Assembly (NCBI GenBank): GCA_963556495.2
Contig: OY747712.1
Location: 13,739,735-13,803,734, forward strand
DNA length: 64,000 nucleotides
Direction of reading: 5' to 3'
Origin: Valencia hispanica
Taxonomy: Eukaryota > Chordata > Actinopteri > Cyprinodontiformes > Valenciidae
Position numbers and translations under genes: made by a program. Positions 33,536-44,900 of the stretch are shown here, piece by piece. Position 1 is the stretch's first letter. Each line of letters starts with the position of its first letter. The notes under the pieces were generated by a model. The model ran no database searches and was not told the origin of the DNA. It worked only from the letters and a program-made list of their open reading frames with translations.

Positions 33536-34724
33536 ACTGATGAATTCCAGTATTATTCCATAGCAGATGAACGGTCCATCTTCAGGTGTCTGGAAATGTT
33601 GCATCTGTGATGTCACACAGGGAAGCAGTCCGTTTTTAAGGTGTAATTTCAAATACTTTCACAGGTGTGCCTCCAGGTAATTCCAGTGTTGTGAATAAAT
33701 ATATCAGAAGCTTACAAAGCCATAATGACATCAGCGTCTGGGCTGAATAAGTTGTTTAGACGCATAGGAATCTTGGCTAACCTAAGTTTTCTCTTATTTT
33801 TCTTGTATTTTGCTAATGGAAATAATTTTTATTATCCTAACTGACCTTGAGCAGGAAATGTTTTGTCTGATTTATTGACAGTCACTGAAGATAAAAGATG
33901 TTTTTGTGTCTTAAAAAAGAATTAGACACTGAATGTAAATATTGGTTTTTAACTGTATTATGGTATTTTGTTGCACAAACGTGTTATTTAATTGCATGCA
34001 TTCATTGTTATTACTTAAAACTCTCCTCTGAATCATCAGCCCAAAATAATTTCAGATCCATCATATGTTCAATAATTTATGGCTTTGTAAAAAAACTGGA
34101 AGATGAGGTTGGAGAACAGCTTCTTTGATTACCTGTGGGTCGTCGTAGATGAAAGCATCTTTGCTTTGGTGTTTCTGTACTTTTAATGCCTGAGGCTGCT
34201 AAAAGGCCTCCTTCTGGTTTTTTACTCTGGCTGAAATGAGGACCTCGAAGTCTCCTATAGGCCATCTCGCTGCGGATTATTGTCTCTCTGGTGTAATCCT
34301 TTTGGGTTTTTTTCTTCTCATAAGAATGACCTTAAAGATCCGCCTGACGGTCACTCGTCTGCAGTCTTGTCCCGTCCCGACCCCAAGGTTATCGAGGACG
34401 GTCCGTGCAGGTTTGGCATGCCTCGATTCAGACGTCGGGTCTCTTCTCTGTTCGTGACGCTGATTGCTTTGTCAAGGTCGGAGCGGTAATGGCTGAGCCA
34501 GCTGATGGGCTCAGTTCACGCAGGCCGTTTATACGCAATAAAATCCCCTCCGATGAAGAATTAGACCAATGTGATAATTGACACCTAAAGTGTTAACTTT
34601 ACTTCTTGGTTGTTTCCTCAGTTAATGGGGTGGAAAACATCTTAATATGTGGTTTTAGTTTCACAGTCAATAAGCAACTATTGGGCTTCCTACAGTCTAG
34701 AAGTAGGAGACTTGGTTAAAGGGT

Positions 34725-35462
34725 CATCCATCCATCCATCCATCCATCCATCCATCCTTTGATCATCATCCATCCATCCATCCATCCATCCTTTGGTCAC
34801 CATCCATTCATCCATCCATCCATCCGTTGATCATCATCCATCCATCCATCCGTTGATCATTATCCATCCATCCATCCCTTGATCATCATCCCTCCATCAT
34901 CCATTCATTCATCCATCCGTTGATCATCATCCATCCATCCATCCATTCATCCATCCGTTGATCATTATCCATCCATCCATCCCTTGATCATCATCATCAT
35001 CCCTCCATTCATTCATCCATCCATCATCCGTTGATCATCCATCCATCCATTCATCCATCCGTTGATCATTATCCATCCATCCATCCCTTGATCATCATCA
35101 TCCCTCCATCCATTCATTCATCCATCCGTTGATCATCATCCATCCATCCATTGATGATGATCATCATCCATCCATCCGTTCGTTGATGATGATGATCATT
35201 ATCCATCCATCCATCCTTTGATCATCCATCCATCCATCCATCCATCCATCCATCCATCCTTTGATCATCCATCCATCCATCCGTTGATCATCATCCATCC
35301 ATCCATTCATCCATCCGTTGATCATTATCCATCCATCCATCCATCCCTTGATCATCATCATCCCTCCATCCATCCGTTGATCATCATCCATCCATCCGTT
35401 CGTTGATGATGATCATTATCCATCCATCCATCCATCCATTGGTCACCGTCCGTCCGTCCGTC
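34725..35462. repeat. (CATC)n minisatellite with ~105-bp higher-order units
   Basis: CATCCATCCATC runs are broken by GTTGATCATCATC and CCTTGATCATC variants. The marker CGTTGATCATTATCC recurs at about 34851, 34956, 35060 and 35316, a period near 105. The array ends in (GTCC)n at 35448-35465. Frames across it are artefacts. Confidence 0.9.
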
Positions 35463-35465
35463 CGT

Positions 35466-36082
35466 CTGTCCGAGCAGCTGAATAAGACGGCTTTTTGAAA
35501 CATGTTGGCAGAGAAAATGCTGCTTGTATTAAAACTTAAATATGGACCCCTCTTGTGTTTAATAGGACTTAGTTTTGCCAATCATCTGATTTAGACAGAA
35601 TACATTGGTTGTTAATGTTTTGGTTTGGTTTTGGTGGGTTACTGGCGTGAATTCGGTGGACCGGACCTGTAAGGCGCCATTCCAGTCGTTCTTCCATCAG
35701 TTTGACTAATGGGAGTCAAAGCCTCTGGCTCTATGCTGTGTTTGTCAAGCAGTTTCTCAGCAGGATTTTACTCTGTGGTAGTGTGGACCCTGAAGTGTGG
35801 CAACTTCTGTAGGGAGGACCTATGACCCAAGTGATGACGCCGATAATCGCTGCCTAATTTAGATGTACTGTAATGCCAGAGGCCAAGCTTTTATTGCAAA
35901 ATGACAAAATAACCCTCATTCTAAACCTCCTCTCTGAAGGTTTTCTTAAATGGTGGAGGTGTGGAGCTGTTTAGTGCTGCAACATTACTCACAAAGCTGG
36001 TTTGGCAAACAGCTGCAGGTTTTGCAATGCGGGTCGGGACAACGCTCTAAACTGTAAGGTGTTTCCTCTCTTGGTGTCTCAG
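35466..36082. other. End of ZFYVE9 intron 1, no features seen
   Basis: No repeat or exon was recognised until the acceptor GGTGTCTCAG at 36082. Confidence 0.5.
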
Positions 36083-36187
36083 GTGTGGGCGCTGGGCTCT
36101 TGCCAGACTGGGTGAAGGCAGAACCAAGAGCGAGAGGAGAAAAAAACCCAACACCACCAGGGGCTGCAGGCTAGGACTTCCGTGCAG
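36083..36187 (+). other. zfyve9: Putative ZFYVE9 non-coding exon 2 (5' UTR)
   Basis: A good acceptor (TTGGTGTCTCAG) and donor (GTGCAG followed by GTGAGG) bound 105 GC-richer bases. There is no start codon in a long frame. The SARA start codon lies in the next exon. Assignment is inferred from splice signals and position. Confidence 0.5.
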
Positions 36188-38078
36188 GTGAGGATCTCCG
36201 TTTCATTCCATTATTGTTTATGGAGCGTCATTTCCGTCAAGTTAGGATTGTGTAGGGTGTAATTTCCAGCCATGATGTTTTCTGTCTAGAGTAACTACTG
36301 CTGTATTATCATCATTGATGCACTATAACCTAGAGAACAGAGTATAACTGGCAGTGCAGAGAGTTTAAGGTATAAACTTCAGCTCTAAATCATCCAGAGA
36401 TATAGGTTTTGCATGCTATTTTATTGTTTTAAATATGTTGATCAGTCCCTTAAGTTCATTTGAATTGTCTGAATAAGAAATGTTAAGAAAAAAAGAGAAA
36501 AACTTAAAAGAAATATATTTAATGATGCAGTCTACTTAATAATGCTACTTTATTTAAATAGAGATGTGTAAACCTGAATGTTTTGATAAAAACAATGTGA
36601 TACAACTCCTAATGAATCTGAATCAGGAATGTAGCAACACTTGTCAAATCTCAGAAAAGCAAGACTCATGCTAACTATCGGGGCTGTACGTTAACCTTTT
36701 TTAGCTTCTAGCACTGGTGCTACAGAGGTTGCTGGTTTTTTAGCACAAACAAAAAAGTTGTAGCATCAACACAAAATGTCTTACAATCTCTAAAAACTTT
36801 GTCTTACAATCTCTAAAAACTTTGTCTTCAAGGAGAGACTGTGGAAATATCGATACACCGATATATCGCGATATTTTATTTCCCGATATTGTATCGATAT
36901 TCAAAACAAAAATAAAAAAATTGCTGAGAAATGTTAAGACAAAATTAATACTTAAGGTAAGTACGTTGTAAAAAAAATAAGTAGGGCATATTTAGTATGT
37001 ACCAAACGTTGCTTGCCAACCGCCAATAAACAAAAGTTTATGGCTTATGTTATTATTTTCAGTTTTTTAAAATAAGTTTTAAAAGTCCTACGTTATTGAA
37101 CTCACCCTACATTTCGAACGTTCCCTGAATGCTCCACAGGTGTGATATACACAGACAAGCTTCAGCGTGATGTTCGTGTGCGGCTCATAAAAGAAAGATC
37201 GGTTTTATATACCTGCAGATTCATTTTTTACTTTTGAATTAATTTTAAGCAGAAAACAACTTAGTTTATGAGTGGGTGAAATAAACCGAGAAAGGTTTGT
37301 GATTGGTCAGTCGATGTAGTGTGATCATGCTGCGTGGACATGCGGAGATCATTCCCTTTCTTAGCGTCTGGATGCAGAGCAGGTCGGGTCTCTAATCTGC
37401 AGGGTATATTGGTGACAAAGATTCACAGAAAGTAGCTAAGGGTGGTCAGAAATGTCGCTAGATTTGTCGCTAGTCGCTTTTTGGAATAAAAAAAGTCGTT
37501 AAGGGGGTCTGAAAAGTCATTAAAGGGGGGTATTATGCAAAATGGACTTTCTGAAACTTGATTTCCCTCATTAAAAACATGCTTGAAGTGTTGCTCTGAC
37601 CCATTCACTCATGTTAGAGTAATATTTAAGTCTCTGCTGGTAGTTCTCGGGATTGCTGAAATACCTGCTCCCTTTTCCACCCATCTCCTCCTCCGACCTT
37701 ACGTACTCAGCCGAGAGCCTCGCCCCTGCACAGCTCCTCTACCCCTCCCCCACTCAGAATTATATATATTTATGGTGTTTATTACAGCTGATAAAAACCT
37801 AAAATTTAGTTAATTCTCTCGTTCATTCATCTGTTGACACAAACAGGGTCAAGTCATAAAAGGAAAATTTAGTGGAAGGAAAATGTGCCACCCTTCCTAG
37901 CATCTGCTAAAGGTATGTTTTCATGGTCAAGGAACTTAAAAAGTTACAATTACCACAACAAAGGGGGGGTGGCTGAGCCGCCTCGGCAGAGGTCTGCGAT
38001 CTCTGAGTGCTTCCCCCCCCCAAAAATTTACGTGTGACCTTGATCAACTTAGTTCTGACTGTTTCTTCTCGTTCCCAG
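36188..38078 (+). other. ZFYVE9 intron 2
   Basis: Contents are the ATCGATAT repeat at 36843-36905 and a repeat-like segment at 37520-37780 (AAAGGGGGGTATTATGCAAA). No exon was recognised. The acceptor is GTTCCCAG at 38078. Confidence 0.6.
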
Positions 38079-38116
38079 GTTGGCGCGGCCGTCGGCAGTC
38101 TGGAGCTTTCAGACCC

Positions 38117-38186
38117 ATGGAGAATTACTTCCAAGCCGAGGCCTTCAACCTGGACAAGGTGCTGGACGAGTTCGAGCAAAACGAAG
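38117..38186 (+). CDS. zfyve9: ZFYVE9 coding exon 1 (residues 1-23 plus split codon)
   Basis: The exon itself starts at 38079 after GTTCCCAG, with 38 untranslated bases. ATG at 38117 has G at +4. It encodes [23 protein letters not shown] and ends phase 1 at donor GTGAGA. Confidence 0.93.
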
Positions 38187-38956
38187 GTGAGAGGACAGGT
38201 GAAAGGGTGCGGTAACGCTACCGCTGCGGAAAATAACTATGGTGTGCTGGAGCTTTCACCCATCACAGCTGAGTAACATTTCAGGGTGGTGATTGAGGCC
38301 AGGCAGCGAGGGAATAGGACTAATTGGATTTGCTCTTTCTTGTGGGATTCTGTAAAACTGTGTAATAGGTTCAAGACGAGACGGGCATCCTTTTTTGGTC
38401 ACACTTAGAATAAGTAGGGAATTTAAATTAGAGGCTTTTTGAGAAAGTTGCTTCACAGAGTTTATTTATAGTAAACACTGCAGTACCGAGCCTTGCATTC
38501 GACAGTCTCGGCTTCCCTATTGTCGAAGAAAGACAGTTCTTTTTCTGGATTTATGTATAAAAAAAAATAAATAACAGACACAGGTGCTGCCAGCTCAGTG
38601 TGTGTGTTTTGGGCTGAAGGTGATTGTGTCGTCAGCCAGACATCCAGCTTGGCAGATGAACTTTGTGTGTACACAACACGCACTAAAAGAGCTCAGTATG
38701 AATTCCTGTGCAGGGAGGAGATCAGCCGAGTAGTAAATAATTATGTGTGAGCAAATCATTTTTACATACCTATTGCAAGGTTGTTTGATCTCATAAAGCA
38801 TTCACGTGATAATTTTTCTTTAATCAGGATTACTCCCTGGAGCTGGTGAGCTATTTAACCCATTTTCTAACAAATTTCCAGCTCATTGACACTCTAATTT
38901 TCCAAACTACTCTGACCTTGTTTCTCCATTTATTCAAGCCATTTTTAGTTATGTAT

Positions 38957-38997
<41 letters not shown>

Positions 38998-41900
38998 TCG
39001 CTGTAACTGCAAGTAAAACGTGGTTTCTATTAACTGCACACAATGTGGACGCAGCTTTTCAGATGAAACGATTAATTAAAAACATTCTATAAGTCTCCTT
39101 TCATTTGACTGGTATGTTCAGATGTGTACGGTGCCCCTGAAAGGTCACAGCACGCAACTTAAGAAAAAAACATGCAAAAAGACAAAACACAAGCAAATTG
39201 AGAAAACACTTTCATCAATTTGACAACACGTGTGCAGCATTTAGAAAAACGACACAACACATTAAAAAAATGCGCTGCAAATAGACCACAACACAACGGA
39301 AGTGAAGTGTTTCCAGGGGACACTTAAATGTGATGCACATGGCCGGACATGCTTGTTGTTGACACGGCTAAAGGCTAACGATAGTTTAGCAGCAGATCAC
39401 TGCAATAGGCTGAATCATGTGATCACAATTCTAAAATAAATAAAAAACAATTACTTTTTATCTCATTTTCCAACACCACTGACGGACAGAGAAGGTGAAT
39501 GAGCTGTGACTCGATATCCGTGTCAACAACAAGCATGTCCGGCCGTGTGCATCACATTTAAGTGTCCCCTGGAAACACTTGTGTTGTGGTCTATTTGCAG
39601 CACATTTTTCTAATGTGTTGTCATTTTTCTAAATGCTGCACACGTGTTGTCAAATTGATGAAAATGTTTTCTCAATTTGCTTATGTTTTGTCTTTTTGCA
39701 TGTGTTTTCTTAAGTTACGTGCTGTGACCTTTCAGGGCCACTGTAGATTTGTGTTGGCCTATAACGTAAAATCCCAGTCAAAGATTGAAATTTGTTATTG
39801 TGACAAAAGAGGAAAATGTGGAAAAAGTTGAAACGATGCAAATATTTGTTACAAGAAGACACTTTAGGCAGCAGATGGAGATGAAGTTGTGCTTCAGTCG
39901 AAAGGTTGTCTAATACTTGTTTTTTTGTTTTTCTTGTTTTTGTTTTTCCAGATGAGACGGACACGTCAATTCTGTCGGACGCCAAGTGGACTCAGATCCT
40001 GGCCCCGCCCGCCCACATGCTTTCTTTGAACCCTGCTCTGGCCCACGCAGACATCAGCCCCCGGGAGAGTCCCCTTCCCTTCAAGACCCTCCCCGACTCA
40101 TCCAGCACCTCCTCGGGATCCGACCTGAAAAGACAGTCGGGTCCTGAACGTCTGTCCTGGGCAGAGGAGAGGCCGGCGGACGTCCACAGCCCGCCTCTCC
40201 CGCAGCCCAACATCGGCAAGCTGGTGGGTGCCGACGACCTCTCGCCTCCACCCGTGACACCATGCAGCGTGGTGGGAAACGGGATCGACAGAGATATCGG
40301 TGCTCCTGCTGACGTCCAGCTAGGTGACGAGGAGGAACCCGGAGAGAGGCCTCCCTCGGTTGGAGGCGGAGGAGGCGCTCACTTTACGTTTGAGATGGGA
40401 TTAGCACAGGAACGGACTCTTTCTGAGAATAATCATCCAGATGTGTCTCCTGCAACTCCAGATGGAGACGAGAACAATTCTACTGTTTTGCAGGACTTTG
40501 AGCAGGAAAGGAAAAGTTTAGATTCAGAGGAGCATGGAGAAAGTGTGAATGGTAGGCGAGTTGTCCACGCCGAGGTGGAGGAGAATGGTTTGTCTCCTCA
40601 TGACAGAGGAAGAGCGGAGGAAAAGGAAGGAACATGTGGTCAAAACGGACAAGTGGAGCAGCAACGTATAGGAAGCCTTCCTAATGGTCTGGAGACGGAG
40701 AAGGGAGGCAGTTTAGAGGTTAACGAAATGGGGGACAATGAGGACTTTACTCCGTCTCCCCTCCCCTCCAAAGAGGACTCTGTAACCGAAGAGAAAGAGA
40801 TGGAGGAGATCGGGGATGGAGGAGCAGTGGGGTCAGGTAGCATCCAACCAAAACTCAACAACAGCCGGCTTCAGCCTGTGAGCGTTCCTTACGGAGGGGC
40901 GCGGCCCAAGCAGCCGGTCGGCCTCAAACTCCACATCCCCCAGCCTCTGTCGAGCCAGGTCCAGAACCAGCTGGGCCCCTCCGCGGGCGCCAAAAACAAG
41001 AACGTGGAGAACAGCTGTGGAAGAGGCGCGCCCACCGAACCGTCGCCGTGCGGGACGGGCCAGAGTTCGCTGAGCGTGAACGGAGACGGAGGAACCCACT
41101 CTCCTTCTCTGCTGGCCTCCGAGAGGCCAGACAACGACCTACAGGCCGGGCAACAGGGGGCGCTGTGCAGGAAGGCTGCCAGCTCGCTGGGAGAGGTCGC
41201 TCCTGTGTGGGTGCCCGACTCCCAGGCCCCAGTCTGCATGAAATGTGACGTCAAGTTCACCTTCACCAAGAGGAGGCACCACTGCAGAGCCTGCGGCAAG
41301 GTCAGCCCTGCTTTTAATGACTCGTTTAGAGGCGGGGATTATAGCAAAGGGATCATACACGGTGTTCACTTTCTTCTCTAAACATCAACCGACCTAAAAA
41401 GAATAGATTTGTAACCTAAAAGAAGACGGAATCTGATTTATAGAAACAAAGACAATATGATAAAAAATTATAAATCAGCTTCAAACTAGAAAAAGCTGTT
41501 ATTTGCATAACAGCTGTGTGAATGCTGTAACGCTGAATTTATTGGCCTGAAATGCTCTTAAAATTGTTGAAAATAATTTGAAATAGAAAATCGCCTTTTT
41601 GAAGCTTCAGCTGAAGGAAATATGTTTAAAGTTGGACTGTAAAGTGCTTAAGATAGTTGAAATGGCTGCTTGGTAGTCACATTGGCTTAAAGCTAACAAT
41701 CTTTCCCACCATATTCTGTTTACTTTGTTGCAAAATAATGAAAGCTGAACGAGTGAAAAGAATTTGTTTGAAGTCAGAAGAACTTTTGAAAACTAAAGTG
41801 CACACTCTGAGCCTTTGCCCGGACAACCCAAATGGGAATGTTTTTTAATCGATCAAATCTCAAAAATGGTAAAAGATATATAAATTCTGAATAATACTGT

Positions 41901-44900
41901 AATAGCCCAATCTGTTGTGACTAAGTGTAAGTTTTAATCATGTTTCTAGCTGAAAGTATGCAGGAGCTATTGAAGCTGAAAGAGGCGGAAGTTTTTGTAG
42001 AATCTTCAGGAATTGCCATTCATTTCAATGGGAGCAAAGAAATCAATAAAAATGATCAATTACTTGAAAATGGTAGAAGATATCAACAAGAAAAATCATA
42101 GCAGGAATGTCCTGAATGTTATGATACCAGAAGGGCTGAAATAGCTGAAAGTAGGCTGAATTTATTAAACAGCAAAAACTGGCGCCGCGCCTACTGTAAA
42201 TGCATGATGGCGGTCGCTGACACGGCACTGGATAACCGGGTGGAGTGCGGCTTAATTTCCCATGGCGGTAAACAAACACGCTCGCTCTGCCACTTGAGCC
42301 GGGAGGAGCTGGCGCTGCAGTAACAGTAACACCTGCGCTGGCAGCTATAAGCAGCAGATGCGGCGTGGAAGGTCAGAGGTCACGTTAAAACCCTGCAGCG
42401 CACCGAGAAATCTTTATTTACAAAAGTGCTCATGTGCATCAGCTCTGTGTCGATTCTCTTTTTGTTTTTTGTTGTTTTTTTTTTAAAGGTCTTCTGTGCA
42501 GCGTGTTGCAGTTTGAAGTGTAAGCTGGTTTACATGGACAGGAAGGAGGCGCGCGTTTGTGTCACCTGTCACCCTGCCTTGATGAGCGGTGAGCACCGTT
42601 TTACTAGGTTTTAAACAGCTCCTTTTGCAGAAAGTACCCGTTCTCCCCTTCACCTCTTTGACATTTTGACATATTTCGTCGCTTGTTTCAGTTTTGCGTG
42701 ATCGACTGACACAGCGTAATGCTTAGTTGGGAATTAGAAAGAGGGATTACAAAATAAAAGCCTGAAAGGTGACCCCAATCTTCGCAACATTCTTGCTAAT
42801 ATTTGTTTGCCAACAGCTCTGCCACATAATCTTAATCAGATTCATTGTTTTACTTTGACTGGGCCATTCCAACACGTGAATATGCTTGGAACTAAGCCCG
42901 TTCATGTTTTGGATCACCGTCATCCGGCTTCCTAAGAACTTTGACGCTCAGCGTCCCCACAGGATGTTGCTGCCGCCACCGTGTTTCACTATGAGGGTGG
43001 TTTTCTCGCTTCTGCCATCTGTTGGGGTAGCAGCATCAGAGCTGGGGACTTAAAAAGGCTCGAGTAGCTGATGAAGAAGGCTGGTTCTGTCCTGGGGACG
43101 ACTGTGAAACCACTGAAGATGATGATGATGATGATGGAACGAAGGATTCTTTTATGAAATTAAAAAGATTACGAGCAGCCCTGAATGTCATCAATCAGGC
43201 TGCTTCAGAAACCACTGTAACACAGACTGCTACAGTAGATACAGCCATCAACAACAACTCTTTGAAGAAACTTGTTTAATTTGAGTTGCAACATTTCATT
43301 TCTCTCAGGGATTAATAAAGTATTTTTGGATTAATTTACTTTTTTTTTTCTTTTTGCTTTATGGCCTAAAGGTTTGAGGTTCTTGCCACCCCCACTGTAT
43401 GATGCTGCCACCACCATGTGATTTTTCTTTAAAGCTATCTGTTTAATGAGGCTGAATATTCAGTTCAGACTATTTTATACTTTGTATTTTTTTTTGTGAT
43501 GCTCTTCTTTGTGTTGGCCCATCCGTTACTTGAAGTCCCAATAAAATGCGTCGATATCAGTGGATGTAGTTTGGAACAATGAGAAGTTATAGGGTCACCT
43601 AAAATCAGAGGAGAAATCAATAAGTTAAAATTTAAAATCAGTTATGTCTAAAAACATGTAGATATTTCTTTACATTATAAAGAAAGAGGAAAAAGAATTG
43701 GGTTGTCTAAGAATATAATTATTAAGAAGTTGTTGCTGATTTATAAAGTGTATAGATTATTGCTTTATGGTGTTTACTGATGGTGTGTATCTGTTGCCGT
43801 CAGTTCAATCAACCGAGACACCGGCTGCTGCTGCGGTCAATCAGAGCCCAAACCCGAATAACCCAGCGGAGTACTGCTCCACCGTCCCCCCGCTGCAGCA
43901 GGCTCAGGCATCCGGGGTGCTCAGCTCGCCTCCTCCCACAGTCATGGTACCTGTGGGGGTCCTGAAGCAGCCTGGCAACGAGGGTACGTTCTTCATCCGC
44001 GGCTGAAGCAGCAACCAACCAACGGCTCTGTGCGAAATATATTTATATTTTGAACTTCACTGTTTGATGTCTGCTGCGTAGGCTCCCTGTCGCGGGACCA
44101 GAGGAGGGTGTGGTTCGCTGATGGGGTTCTTCCAAATGGAGACACAGCAGCAGAGTCCTCCAAACCTGCCTCCTCAGGTTCAGGCCCCACATGCTCGAAT
44201 AAGTCCTCCACATCTGAAACGGCAGAGGTGAGTTTGGCACCAAAAGCGTGTAGCCTTGACTAACACTACTGGTTTAGCCTAAACGGGGGGATAAAGGGAG
44301 TTGAGAGGAGCTCTCTCTCAGGAAATCTTGGCTGGAATGTGGTAAACGTGTTGAAATGAAGCACTTGCCTGTGGATTAAAGAGAATTACAAATACTATTT
44401 CACTGAAAAGCTCAATGGTGAGCTGTATTGTGCCTGGCTAGGTTAATAATAAGATCATGCACATGTAACAGGGTAGCCGCAGGGTCTTAAAGAGCACTTT
44501 GCAGGTTAAACCCCACCTTAAACCACTGTTTAGAGAAATATATTAGGAACTGGTTCTAAATAAAGAAATTGCTCGTAAATAAATTATTTAGACTTCTGGA
44601 GTTGTGTTTTGTGAGAAAATTTAACCTCCGCCAGACCAGAAGTGACAAAGGCGAAGGGAGATCTGTCGGCTCCATCAATAGAAAACAATGGATTTTAATG
44701 CTGGATCTGACACTGAAGAAACCTTACATTTTTACAATTACACATATGATGGACTACAACCATACAGCTATGAGCCTGCTGCGCGCCCCAGAGAGCAGAG
44801 AGAGACCAGGGGAAGAATTAATGGCCAAAGAAGAGGGATAGAGCTGTGGTGTCAGGACAATCAGTGGAGAGAGAGACCGATGTTAGCATAAACTCACAAT

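Larger units (their letters stand above)
20847..36082 (+). other. ZFYVE9 first intron (15.2 kb), transposon-rich
   Basis: It contains RTE-like and L2-like LINE fragments, a deleted Tc1, hAT elements, a palindrome-rich ATCGATAT repeat family and the (CATC)n array, listed separately. Stretches between them, including 22276-23700 and 28990-30660, show no credible exon. Confidence 0.55.
38187..39951 (+). other. ZFYVE9 intron with fold-back MITE
   Basis: Contents are (TA)n at 38960-38996, the fold-back element 39129-39743, and a Tc1-like end at about 39745-39860. Bases 38200-38950 hold no recognised feature. Confidence 0.7.

Noticed and set aside
35164..35581. Long frames such as [12 protein letters not shown] on either strand
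   Set aside because: They are translations of the (CATC)n minisatellite and have no biological composition.
39906..39951. Upstream ATG at 39906 for the large ZFYVE9 exon
   Set aside because: It lies in the polypyrimidine tract of the intron. The acceptor at 39951 joins in phase with the MENYF exon.
41301..41381. ZFYVE9 frame continuing past 41300
   Set aside because: It would stop in the middle of the FYVE finger. The exon at 42489 supplies the remaining zinc ligands in phase.
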